64,000 nt of DNA from Ochotona curzoniae (Eukaryota; Chordata; Mammalia; Lagomorpha; Ochotonidae), in assembly GCF_017591425.1 (NCBI RefSeq), contig NW_024467106.1, positions 22,558,501 through 22,622,500 of the forward strand, in the 5' to 3' direction. Below the pieces are notes generated by a model, which was given only the letters and a program-made list of their open reading frames with translations, was not told where the DNA came from and did not search any database. The position numbers were made by a program, and so were the translations under genes. Position 1 is the stretch's first letter, and each line of letters begins with the position of its first letter. Below are positions 32,308 to 42,400 of the stretch, piece after piece.

Positions 32308-32800
32308 TGTTACGGGAAATTGAACGTAAAAGATGACAGCAACCCCATTTCTTGTCTCATATGAAAGAATTTTATGAGGACACTTGCCATGTGCAAAGCA
32401 AGATTTAGGTAAGCAAGAATGAAAGAACAGTCTCCCGCCATAGCAACAGGAGGGGGTTCCAAGGGAGGAGAAACCCAAGGAAATGGCGGAAGTGGGATCT
32501 TTTATGCACCTTCTCAGGGAAGGGGACAAAGGGTAGAGAAAAAAGTGGGGAGGGCGGACCCATTCGCTGCAGACAGCAATGCCTAGCACCTTGTTCAGAA
32601 CAAAAAGGACATCAGAAGGGTGTGACTGGTGACCCGCGGCTTCCTCCTCCCATTCTGATAAGCGAATATTCTGACATTATCTCTTCGAGAGTAATTCAGC
32701 GATGGAAGTGGATATAGAGTATGTATCCTGCTTTTGTCATGACAACAACTCTAAGGAATGGAAATTGAATGGCCGATTTTGTCCCCTTTGTCCTCCCTCA
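32308..32800 (-). mobile_element. Candidate solo ERV LTR, minus orientation
   Basis: Read on the minus strand this has an LTR-like layout. A U3 region contains CATGACAAAAGC and CpG-containing text. A TATA-like GCATAAAAGATCCC lies at about 32491-32504. A short CCCTCCTGTTGCTATGGCGG stretch follows. The downstream U5-like part ends CCCGTAACA at 32308. CpGs are retained (for example in the 32465-32640 stretch), pointing to moderate age. No internal retroviral genes flank it. Exact ends and the target duplication could not be fixed. Confidence 0.5.
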
Positions 32801-32969
32801 AAGGGGACTGGGGGAGGATTTTAGAAAAAAAAAAATGATCTTAGAAGGGTAAGAAATGGGAAGAAGCAAGATTTTATGTTTTGAAAAGTAAACTTCACCA
32901 GGGACCAGAGACCCTAACAGCCTCTTCGTTTATCTGATTCCTCAACCTGGTTTTTGTTTCACCCAGTCA

Positions 32970-33018
32970 TCTCATTGAAAAGTGAGGAATTGTACTCTGG
33001 CATACCTGGACCACATAG
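32970..33018 (+). mobile_element. MIR fragment, left part, split by CSINE
   Basis: GGAATTGTACTCTGGCATAC and CTGGACCACATAGGAGC resemble MIR text. The MIR continues at 33390 beyond the inserted CSINE. Confidence 0.5.
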
Positions 33019-33032
33019 GAGCCCAGTTTCTT

Positions 33033-33375
33033 TTTTTTTTTATTTTTTTTTATAAAGATTTATTTTTATTATTTTTTATTGGAAAGGCGGATATACAGAG
33101 AGGAGAGAGAGAGAGGAAGATCTTCCATCCGATGATTCACTCCCCAAGTGAGCCGCAACGGGCCGATACTATGCCGATCCGAAGCCAGGAGCCTCTTCCG
33201 GGTCTCCCACGCGGGTGCAGGGTCCCAAAGCTTTGGGCCGTCCTCGACTGCCTTCCCGGGCCACGGGCAGGGAGCTGGAAGGGAAGCGGGGCTGCCGGGA
33301 TTAGAACCGGCGCCCATATGGGATCCCGGGCGTGCAAGGCGAGGACTTAACCACTTGCGCCACCGCGCCGGGCCC
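33033..33375 (-). mobile_element. Young CSINE, minus strand, perfect TSD
   Basis: Near-consensus element: T-rich tail, GATTTATTTTTATTATTTTT, GATCTTCCATCCGATGATTC, CTCTTCCGGGTCTCCCACGC, GTCCTCGACTGCCTTCCC, TTAGAACCGGCGCCCATATG, and head CACCGCGCCGGGCCC. The 14-base target-site duplication GAGCCCAGTTTCTT is perfect at 33019-33032 and 33376-33389. High CpG retention fits a recent insertion. It closely matches the elements at 2848 and 53938. Confidence 0.96.
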
Positions 33376-33389
33376 GAGCCCAGTTTCTT

Positions 33390-33495
33390 CAACTTACTAG
33401 TGATGTGGTCTTGGCTAGTTATTCACCCTCACTCAAACTATTTCTTATGTGTAAAAGAAGTTAATAATGATTATATCTTGTCAGCAAATGTAGGG
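33390..33495 (+). mobile_element. MIR SINE, right part
   Basis: CAACTTACTAGTGATGTGGT, CTTGGCTAGTTATTCACC, CTCAAACTATTTCTTATGTG and TAAAAGAAGTTAATAATGAT follow the MIR middle. The duplicated GAGCCCAGTTTCTT target lies inside this MIR. Confidence 0.7.
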
Positions 33496-33604
33496 AGCAG
33501 TGTGCATATGTACTGTGTGTGAGCTAGTCACATTTTTTCAAAGTCTCAAACTTCTCCCACCCTCTTTTCCTGTACGTTACCTTTCTTTTCTTTATTCTGT
33601 TTTT

Positions 33605-33916
33605 GTTTTGTTTTAAATTGGAAAGTCAGGTATACAGAGAGGAGGAGAGGCAGAGAGGAAAATCTTCCATCTGATGATTCACTCCCCAAGTGAGCACAAT
33701 GGCCGCAGCTATGCCAATCTGAAGCCAGGAGCCTCTTCTGGGTCTCACTTAGGTGCAGGGTCCCAAGGCTTTGGGATGTCCCCAACTGTTTTCCCGGGCC
33801 ACAAACACAGAGCTGGATGGGAAGCGGGGCTGCTGGGACTAGAACCACTGTCCATATGGGATCCTGCTGTGTGTAAGGTGAGAACTTTAACTGCTAGGCT
33901 ACCTCATTGGGCCAAT
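33605..33916 (-). mobile_element. CSINE, minus strand, intermediate age
   Basis: AATTGGAAAGTCAGGTATAC, AATCTTCCATCTGATGATTC, AGGAGCCTCTTCTGGGTCTC, GGGATGTCCCCAACTG and head CCTCATTGGGCC. Flanking TATTCTGTTTTT (33593-33604) / GATTCTGTTCTT (33917-33928) is a likely duplication with two mismatches. Confidence 0.92.
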
Positions 33917-33929
33917 GATTCTGTTCTTA

Positions 33930-34865
33930 AGCCACAGAAGGCCCCTGAGGGGTTTAAAAGTGTGTTGGAGATAAACTCAACAGTACTTTCCAATGGATGA
34001 GGTGAGAGTGGAGATTTGTTGAAGAGAATGTTAGAATCAAGAACAATTTCGAGGTGTATTGCTTGAACGAGACAGTGAAAATAGCAACCATTGATCAATC
34101 TGGGTTATGGACAGACAGTTTGACAATAGAATCAAGAACTTTGCTTAAAAAATAGTAAGTATGACATTTAAAAAATTCGGAAGACAATGACAATGTGCTG
34201 GCTGGGTAAATGCCTGCATAGAGCTTCCAGGAGCAGTGTTACTGGCTGCCTTCAGTCATGAGTACCTGAGGAGTGGGATGTAATGTCTCCTAAGTTTTAG
34301 GACTTAGCTCCACGATAAGGACAGGTACTGAGTAAATGATTATTGAATTCAAAAATTTGGGATAAAGGGAAGAACACGGAAGAACACTTGACTAGTATTT
34401 GATGCTCAGGGAAGCAGCCATTGTCCCTGCACACCAAATGTATGATCTTCCAGAACTAGTGGTCCAGCCATTTTCAACTGAAAAAAAAAAAGAAAAGACT
34501 AGTAAGATATGATAAGTAGAGAGAAGGGCCTCGGCCACCTCCATCGCCACCTCTGAAGAACCACGAGGCAAAAGTGCACCTGCTGCTCGGTCAGAGCTCT
34601 TGACTTTTGCTCCTTTTTTCTATAAATTCAGACTAATGAAACAGAACAATAGAAGAAGAAACTGATTTTTTCCTTCTGCTATTATATGAACAGTAATTTT
34701 TAAGAAACGAATGTCCGTTATGAACTTTAAGGAAGTGGCTGAATATAAGCTTTAAAAATTCTACAGCTTCCCTGTATATCAAAGATATCAATTATAATTA
34801 TGTGAGCAAAAAATACCAATTCATTATGAGTCCTCATGCACTGATCTCCTCCTCTCCAAATAAGA
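33930..34865. other. Non-coding DNA with a faint L2 tail
   Basis: A possible L2 3' end at about 34300-34355 (GACTTAGCTCCACGATAAGG ... ACTGAGTAAATGATTATTGA). Otherwise unique-looking; no gene or RNA recognised. Confidence 0.4.
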
Positions 34866-34877
34866 ATAATTTTTATG

Positions 34878-35176
34878 GGGCCCCTCATGGTAGCCTAGCG
34901 GTTAAAGTCCTCACCTTGCACACCTGGGATCCCATATAGGCACCAGTTCTAGTCCCAGCAGCCCCGCCTCCCATCCAGCTCCCTGCTTGTGGCCTTGGAA
35001 AGGAGTCGAGGATGGCCAAAAGCCTTGGGACCCTGCATCCACATGGGAGACCCAGAAGAGGCTCCTGGCTCCTGGCTTCAGGTTGACGTAGCTGTGGCCA
35101 TTGTGGCTGCTTTGTCTCTCCTCTTCTATATATAACTGACTTTGTAATAAAAATAAATAAATATTTTTTTAAAAAA
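34878..35176 (+). mobile_element. CSINE with deletion near the 3' end
   Basis: GGCCCCTCATGGTAGCCTAG head, CTCACCTTGCACACCTGGGA, GCTCCCTGCTTGTGGCCTTG, AGAGGCTCCTGGCTCCTGGC (doubled CTCCTGGCT), then a jump from GCCATTGTGGCTGC into the CT-rich end. The 'cacttggggagtgaatcatcggacggaagatctt' part is missing. Flanking ATAATTTTTATGG (34866-34878) / ATAATTTACATGG (35177-35189) is a probable duplication with two mismatches. Confidence 0.9.
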
Positions 35177-35189
35177 ATAATTTACATGG

Positions 35190-35500
35190 AAAATATTGTG
35201 GGGGTATAGAAAACTACAGTGATAAATATAAACAAATTATAATAAATAGGCAGACCATACTCCCATATGACTATTATGCTAAGCACCTTAAGATTATAAG
35301 TTTTTCACACTCATGCATAGGAGTAAGATTTTTTTTTATCAAAAAATTGTGGATTTTATCTTTGAAATTTGGTGAACATCTTTCAAAAGATTATTCTTTA
35401 GTTGTGTGAGCAACTGGGGAGAGAGAGACTGGGAGAAGTGTCTGTGGTCCAACACAAACAAAGGAGTTAGGCAAGAAAAACCCTCTCATTTAAAAAAAAT
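35190..35500. other. AT-rich non-coding DNA
   Basis: No recognisable repeat or gene between the CSINE and the L1 3' end. Confidence 0.45.
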
Positions 35501-36545
35501 AAACAAATATTTGTTATTTACCATCATACAGTTTTGTAGATACAGAGCTTTTTCCCTCCCTTTCCTCTTATTCTCTGGTATTCTCCCCCATCCCCACACT
35601 CACTGTTATTCTCCAAATAATTACATTTTTATAGTCCCTTAGTAACAATTACATGATTAGCTTTCTGCTGTTTAACCACCTCGTGATGAGCTAGGCATGG
35701 GTAGAGAGAGAAAACCTAGTGTCATGCTGTGCAGTCCTGCTCACATGTTGTAGAAATGGGTATCCTACTTTCTTTAGGAGTAGAGGTGTACTGTAATATA
35801 ACTTCGCTTTCCTGTATCCCATCTCCATTCTACCATTTATCTGTGAGGATATTTTATATACTTGGTTATGTACATCTATTTACTTTATAATTTGCCTAAA
35901 GGATGTCAGATCAGAGAGAACGTATGATATTTGTTCTTTTGGGACTGTCGTATTTCACTAAGCATGATGGTCTTCAGTTGGGACCATTTATTGCAAACAG
36001 TAAGATTTCATTTGTTTTTGCTTGAGTAATATTCCACAGTGTAGATGTACCAGGATTTCTTTATCCATTCATCTGCTGACAGATATCTGTGTTGTTACCA
36101 TGTGTGCTACTGTGAATTGCACTGCCATAAATCAAGGGTTGTAGGTTGCTCTCTTATTTGCTGACGTAATTTCCTGTGGGTAAATTTCTAGGAGTGCGGT
36201 AGCTGGGTCATATGGTAGATCAATGTTCAGTTGTCTGAGCCTTCTCCATACTGACTTCCATAGTGGCTGTATGGTCTACACTCCCACTAACAGTGGTACC
36301 TTTTTGCCACATTCTTGCCAGCAGCTTCTTGTTGATTTCTGTATGTAGACCATCATCACTGGAACTAGATGGAACCTCAGTGTGGTTTTTGTTTGCATCT
36401 CCTTGATAGCCAGGGAGCCTGAACATATTTTTGTAGGTCTAATATTGAATTTCTTCTTTTGAGAACTGTCTGATCATGACCTTTGCCCTTTCTTAGGTAG
36501 GTTGTTTACTTAGCTCTCGTTGAATTTCTGAAGCTCTTTGTAGAT
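35500..36545 (-). mobile_element. L1 3' end, minus strand (lagomorph-type)
   Basis: Antisense L1 ORF2 end and 3'UTR: GAGTAATATTCCACAGTGTA, CAGGATTTCTTTATCCATTC, GCGGTAGCTGGGTCATATGG, CTTCCATAGTGGCTGTATGG, TCCTTGATAGCCAGGGAGCC, GTTGAATTTCTGAAGCTC. The left 0.5 kb (35500-36000) is a lagomorph-type 3'UTR I cannot compare to other families by eye. ORF2 is closed by stops. Confidence 0.88.
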
Positions 36546-36612
36546 CTTGAACAAACTGAACAGGCTACCAATAGAATGGAAGAAAAATCTTTATACATTA
36601 CACAAAAGACAA
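36546..36612 (+). mobile_element. Inverted 5' segment of the same L1
   Basis: AACAAACTGAACAGGCTACC and AATAGAATGGAAGAAAAATC are sense-strand L1 ORF2 text, lying just upstream, in the L1 map, of where the minus-strand copy breaks off at 36545. Sense next to antisense with the 5'-most base at the junction is the arrangement expected from twin priming. Confidence 0.7.
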
Positions 36613-37224
36613 ACTCCCTCTTCCCACATGCATACCTGCCCTCTCTGTAGGTGCTCAGTGCTATCCATTCATCCTGGTAAGTACCTAAGGCCAATTCTAG
36701 AACTTTTGTTTAACCACTAGCTTCCTCGTTTTAACGAATCTGGTTCATTAGCATTTAACCTTTTGTTTTATAATTATTTCAAAATCACTGATTCTCTTAT
36801 TCTACTGTTTTCATATAATAATTTTTGTGATTAAACAATAAATGTTCTGATGAGCATTTCTGCTCTGCACTGAATTTTATTTAGCTGATATTTATTACAT
36901 ACTAATACCATAGATGATTGAAGAAGCCCAAAACTCTGCTATAGAGACTTATCAGATTTATTAGAGGGATTGTTTTGAATACCTCTAGATACAGTATATT
37001 CATTTGTTCAAGCACTTGAATACCTGTTTCTTAATTATCTGACATTTCACAGGTGCCACATAAGAACAACCCCACAATGTATGCAATCTGATCCTGTTGG
37101 ATCAGTTTTAACGTCCTAATGATATCATAACATAGAAAGAGACCTTTCAAGCTTGATATTGCCTATGTTGCCAAGATATGTAAAATGATGTTTCTTTGTT
37201 TTACTTCCCTCCAATTTTTTTTAA
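36613..37224. other. Non-coding DNA, possible L2 trace
   Basis: A stretch near 36880-36930 (TTAGCTGATATTTATTACAT ACTAATACC-like) resembles the minus-type L2/MIR tail. Nothing else recognised. Confidence 0.4.
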
Positions 37225-37482
37225 AAGGATCATGAGGGTTCAGTATTGTGGTACAGTGGAATAAGCCACCTCTTGAAATGCTGGGGAGTGCAGTCTGAGT
37301 CCTGCTGCTCTTCTTCTGATTCACATCTCTACTAATGTGGCTAGGAAGAGGTGGATGAAGGTTCAAGGACCATCTGTATGGAACACCAGTTCCTGATCCT
37401 AGGAACCTAGCTTCTTCCTCACCCAGTCCTTGCTGTTATTACTACTTGGAGTGAATCAGTGAATAGAAGACTTCTCTCTCTC

Positions 37483-37527
<45 letters not shown>

Positions 37528-37602
37528 TTCTTCCTCCCTCCCTTGTTACCCAACCCCTCCCTCCCTGTCATTTTGCCTCTCAAATTAAACAATCTTAAAA
37601 CA
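37225..37602 (+). mobile_element. Old CSINE with expanded (CT)n
   Basis: AGTATTGTGGTACAGTGGAA head, CCACCTCTTGAAATGCTGGG, CACATCTCTACTAATGTGGC, CTTCTTCCTCACCCAGTCC, TTGGAGTGAATCAGTGAATA and the AATCTTAAAACATC tail. This is an older subfamily with a different middle from the young copies. Its CT-rich region has grown into a long microsatellite. Confidence 0.8.
37473..37530. repeat. (CT)n microsatellite inside CSINE
   Basis: Perfect CT from about 37486 to 37521, flanked by imperfect CT/CTT. It grew from the normal CT-rich part of the SINE. Confidence 0.95.
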
Positions 37603-38830
37603 TCTAAAAAATAAGCTATTATGAGAGTTTAAAATGATATAGTATTTTAATTTCCTTCCTTAAGCAGAATTCTGACAAGGACTTTATACCAACCTTAGTC
37701 TTCCGGTGCTGACGCAATGATGATGAACAGTTGTTCATTAAGATTTATTTAACTAACACACAATATATAGCTATTTATTGATTTACAGTATAAATATTAT
37801 TTGAAAATTTTTACACTACATTGTCTACTTAAAACTGTAAACTCAAAATGCTGATGAGTGATTCCCAATTAAGTCCATAAAACATGCTGGCTGTCTGTTT
37901 GGTTCTTTTTAATATTCACCAGTGAACTCGGATTTAAAGGCAGAAATTTGGAGATGTGCATTCTCAAGCCCAAACATTTCTTTGAAAAAAATACAATCAC
38001 CAGCAATTGTTTACCATTATGTCCAGAAACTGGGAATTTAAAACAAAAAAATAATGCAATAGCCCTTACGGACTATTCAGTCAGTCACATGATAGTCAAC
38101 ACAGCTATGCTTGAATTGGTCCTTGCCTATCTGTGTCTTCATTTCCTGTTTTATTCCTCATTCGTTCCATTTGTATTACACTGACTTTCTCCACTTTTCA
38201 TAACGCGTCCGGCCTCTCTGCTTCATATATCTATTTTATGTTCTATTTGGAAATCTTCTTTCTACATTTCTACTTGATCTGATTTTATATCTATCAACTC
38301 AAAGCCACCTCTTCAGAGAGTATTACTCTTATAACAATGTCAAATTATTGCAATCACCACTATTTAGCTTTTATCTATTTTTACCTTACTTTACCTTACT
38401 TACTTACAACTACCTAAAATAATGTCTAATATTTAATTGTTCATCGTTTGTAGCCACTGATTTATAACATAAACTTCAGGTGAGAATGCGTTAAAACAGC
38501 TTCTCATGGGTTAGATATCTAGGTAGTGATGCTATTTGCCTTGATAGAGCAAAACTGGAAGTTAAATTTTAGAAGATGAGAATCCTGGCAAGTTCTCAAT
38601 AGCTTCAAATTATCTTACTCTCTGATCATACTGCAGTAATCTGTCTATACCTGAAGAAGAAATCTAGATAATTTCTGCAGCAGGATAAAAGTATTCTGTG
38701 TCTCTGTATGGATCCTAATACCTGATATCCAATCCAAAATTATTAGATATTATAGAAATAAGATTAAATGACCCAAAGGGGCAAAAAAACAACAGCAACA
38801 AGTCTAAAGATAATCCATCGATTAGAAATA
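37603..38830. other. AT-rich non-coding DNA, no feature recognised
   Basis: No gene, RNA or clear repeat. Small local duplications (for example ACTTTACCTTACTTACTTAC near 38387) are present. Confidence 0.45.
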
Positions 38831-38834
38831 TCAA

Positions 38835-39560
38835 GTATGAACTATAAACTTTAAACTTTAAAGTCAGTATATTATTATGCTTAAAAATGTATTGAAGTAA
38901 TACTGAAATGAAAATTCAGAGACTGAAAATGAAATAAGGCTGCACTAATGAACAAGCACATTTAAGACAGTACAAAATGTATAGCTTGAAGCACACAAAT
39001 GTGATACAGGAAGCACAGGAAACAGCGTACTGAATATACAGGAAATGCTCAATTTATACACACGCGTGTGGAGCATCACCTTCAAAGAGGAGAGACATGA
39101 GCAGAAGCAATGTTTGAAGAGCTACTAGGGGGAAATTTAAACCTGGTAAGTAGTGACAAGCCAGAAATTCAAAGAGCTCCAGGAATCCGAGGCAAGATGA
39201 GCATGATCTCATCAAAGGCTGGGAAAGGAATTCCTTTGAAAGGAACAGCATCAAGACCTTGACAGGCAATTCTGCAATTGAAAGTATGAAATGCAAAAGA
39301 CATTGGATGAAATAATTAATGAGCTGAAAGAACATACTCCAAATGGAAAATTCTACACCTACTGAAAATCCTTTTCAAACATTTAGGTGGGATAGAAACA
39401 TTTTCAGGCAAAAATATTGTCAAAATTTATCATCAGCCAAATTGTACTTAAAGAAATACTCCAGAGAGTCCTTCAGGCGGAAGAAATATTCTTCCAGATA
39501 GAAGCTGGCAACTCAGGAATACGTGAAAAAAATAACATGAGCAAAGTATAAGGTTGAAAA
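38835..39560 (+). mobile_element. Old L1/HAL1 ORF1-type region
   Basis: AAGCCAGAAATTCAAAGAGC, AATTCTACACCTACTGAAAA, AAACATTTTCAGGCAAAAAT, TTTATCATCAGCCAAATTGT, TAAAGAAATACTCCAGAGAG and TCCTTCAGGCGGAAGAAATA follow the ancestral L1/HAL1 ORF1 text. All frames are broken. Confidence 0.7.
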
Positions 39561-40531
39561 AAAAATGTATAAAGCACAAAGGTTGAAATGGAATGAATGA
39601 AGATAAAGTTTTGCATTATTAAGTTTTACATTATTAAGGAACTGACAAAAGTTAATTTAAACGTGGCACTAGTAAATGAATGTTGCCTATTAAAATCTGC
39701 AAAGGAAGAATATTGAAAATTAACAAAGTATATATGCCAAGATAAGGGGAAATACAATAACTTTAAAAATATTAATATATACTCAACATGAGTAGTCATG
39801 AAGGAAATGCAAATCAAAACCACAGTTAAGATTTCACTTATAAGTTCACTTATATAAGCTCACTTCACTATTATATTGAATGTTATAGAGAAGACAGAAG
39901 ATAACAAGTGATGGCAAAGATGGGGAAAAGGGAATCCTGGACACTGTTAGTGGTGATATTTATTAGTCCCTGCATTGTGTAAAACTGGAATGGAACTTTC
40001 TCCAAACATTTAGAAACAGAACTACGAAACAGTCTGTTATTCCGATGATTGAACATACATCCGAAGAAAATGAAACTACGCTGAGAAGGTATCTGCAACA
40101 TTCACAATGAACCAAGAATGGAAATAGTACCAATGTTTATCACCTGGACGGAAGCAGAAAATATGGCATCATTCACTATTTAAAAAGTTTGCATTTTGTC
40201 TTTTCTACAACATGAAAGGAATTGGAGGTCATTGTGTTATTTTCATGGTAAATGAATTCAAAATCATAAAAGTTGACCACATTAATTTGCTAATTATATA
40301 ATTACAGAAAGACAAATACAACATGATCTCACTTGTGTGTGAAATCCAAAGGAGATGATTTTAATAGAAGCTGGGAGTAGAATGGTGGTTTCCAGAGATC
40401 ACAGTCAGAAGTGGAAAAGGAAGGCGGAAGAAAGATTTAGTGGTGATTACTAAGTAATAGTAGGAGAAAGAGATGTTCTAGTATTCTATCACAAGGTAAG
40501 ACGACTATCGTAGTAATGTAGTGTATACATA
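39560..40531 (+). mobile_element. L1 ORF2 end and 3'UTR, left part
   Basis: GAAGGAAATGCAAATCAAAA, AGAAGATAACAAGTGATGGC, GGGAAAAGGGAATCCTGGAC, AACATGATCTCACTTGTGTG, GTAGAATGGTGGTTTCCAGA. This is the L1 3' region. ORF2's centre is missing between here and the ORF1-type text, so the copy is deleted internally. A CSINE interrupts the 3'UTR. Confidence 0.82.
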
Positions 40532-40858
40532 CTTTTTAAAGATTTATTTTTATTGAGAAAGCAGATTTAGAGAGAGGAGAGACAGAAAGAAAGATCTTCC
40601 ATCCATTGGTTCACTTCCCAAATGGCTGCAATGGCCAGAGCTGAGTCTATCTAAAGCCAGGATCCAGGAGTTTCCTCCAGATCTCTCACAGACATGCGGG
40701 GCCCCAAGGCTTTGGGCTTTCCTCAACTGCTTTCCCAGGCCATAAGCAAAGAGCTAGATGGGAAGTAGAGCAGCCAGGACATGAACTAGCACCAATATGG
40801 ATGCCAGTGCATGCAAGTTAGAGCATTAGCCAATTGAGCTATCACAGTGGACTCCCCC
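40532..40858 (-). mobile_element. CSINE nested in L1 3'UTR
   Basis: TTTAAAGATTTATTTTTATT tail, AGATCTTCCATCCATTGG, AAAGCCAGGATCCAGGAG, CTTTGGGCTTTCCTCAACTG, AGAGCAGCCAGGACATGAAC, GAGCTATCACAGTGGACTCC. CpGs mostly lost: intermediate to old. L1 3'UTR text resumes at about 40870. Confidence 0.88.
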
Positions 40859-41065
40859 CACTGCAACGTAAATGTACTTTTAAAAATCTAGAAGAAAATC
40901 TTGTGAATGTTTCTCTATGAAGAAATAAGAAAGATCTTAGGAGACAGATGCATATCTTTGCCCTGATTAAAACATTATGAAATGTATACAGGTACGAAAA
41001 TATCACGTGGTACCCCATAAATTTGTAAATAAATTAGAAATAATTTAAAAATCACAATTGCAATA
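40859..41065 (+). mobile_element. L1 3'UTR, right part
   Basis: TGCCCTGATTAAAACATTAT, then AAATATCACGTGGTACCCCA and TAAATTTGTAAATAAATTAG match the L1 3' end 'tatcacgttgtaccccataaatatataca'. Confidence 0.75.
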
Positions 41066-41399
41066 AAAAGTTTAAAAGAATAGACAAATACCCAAAAGAG
41101 AAGTGAAAATTAGACTATAAATTTAGACTCACACGCATCAATAATATAAGTAGCCTATATATTATCACTCAAAACCTGAGTTTGTTAGACTCAAGAAATA
41201 AATTAATGAATTTATTTTAAGTGAAAAGTCTTAAATAAAAATAAAAACTGATACCTAGTAACAAATAAGATAGTTTGGGAAGCAAGAAGTATTACTGGAC
41301 ATATGACAACCTATTTCACTAAGAAAAATTGCTTTAAAATTTTGCATCTATCTAATTATGCAGGATTAAAAGATATGAAGTGATAAGTATCAGAACTAA
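41066..41399. other. AT-rich non-coding DNA
   Basis: Nothing recognisable; probably decayed LINE-type sequence by composition. Confidence 0.35.
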
Positions 41400-41690
41400 A
41401 AGTAATTGCCCCTGCATGGAGGAGATTGCCATGTGAAAATGGAGACCTAGACCAGGACAATGTATTTTACCAGGATTGTCAAAGATTGCTGGCCACCTTT
41501 AGGAAAAGCCAAAAACAAAACAAAACAAAAAGCAATGATAAAAAACCTCCCCTAGAACCTTCCGAGACAGTATATCCTTGCCTTGTTCCTTGATTTCAAA
41601 TCTCCAGAGGTTTGAGAGAATAAATTTCTGTTTTCAGAGACATCCAGTATGCTACAAACTGTTGTGACCATCCCAGGAAGCTGATGAAAT
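41400..41690 (+). mobile_element. MaLR-type LTR (MLT1-like), plus orientation
   Basis: GCCCCTGCATGGAGGAGATT, then the 3' part CCTTGATTTCAAATCTCCAG, AGGTTTGAGAGAATAAATTT, CTGTTTTCAGAGACATCC and GTATGCTACAAACTGTTGTG match the end of an MLT1-type LTR. Diverged. Confidence 0.6.
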
Positions 41691-41699
41691 TAGTAATTA

Positions 41700-42400
41700 C
41701 AGTTAATAAATTAAATTACAAGAGAATTATAATTAAAACTCCAGTTCAAAACCACTACAAACCCCGCACCGTATTATCCAAAATGCAGAAGATGAAAACA
41801 TCTAGTCCGGACTTGGAGATGGACGGCTGAGATTTCTTATGGGCTGCTAGGGAATGGAGGTTGAAAGCAGAAAACAACTTGATGTGATCTATCCGTAAAA
41901 ATGAGAGTATCTTCTACAGGTAAAGATATCATACCTTATGAGTTAAAAATTCTATCCTGAATAGTTATGTGAATATAACACATGCAGCTGAAAGTTATTT
42001 CTAACAAAGTACCCAAATGAAAAACATCCCAACATCCATGAACATTTGAATATGTATATTTACAAAGTGAAAAGAATGAGTAATTTACAACTATATGCAA
42101 CAGTATGGAAAAAGTTCAAAAACAATATTATAAAATAAGTCTATAATTTCCAATAATGGAAAACTATTTGATTAAAATTATATGTGTTTCAAGAGAAGGA
42201 AACTATGATGGCAGAAAAGAGAGGAGTGGTCAGTCTAGGGCATGTGGGACATTCAGATCGGAACATGAGAGAAATTTTAGGGTGCTAGTTACACACTATG
42301 TTGGAAAAGTAATTATAGGAGAACACTAAAAATTCATAGTTTTAGGACATACTTTTTATATGTATATTACATTTGATTAAAACCCTTTAAGGATTGAATG
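41700..42400 (+). mobile_element. Old L1 ORF2 end and 3'UTR fragment
   Basis: TAATTAAAACTCCAGTTCAA, ACTTGGAGATGGACGGC, CAACTATATGCAACAGTATG, AAAAAGTTCAAAAACAATAT, then CATTCAGATCGGAACATGAG, AGAAATTTTAGGGTGCTAG. This is late L1M-type sequence, strongly diverged. Confidence 0.6.

Noticed and set aside
37473..37530. Possible CRISPR-like or tandem-repeat array
   Set aside because: It is a simple CT microsatellite in a SINE. No repeat-spacer structure exists anywhere in the window.
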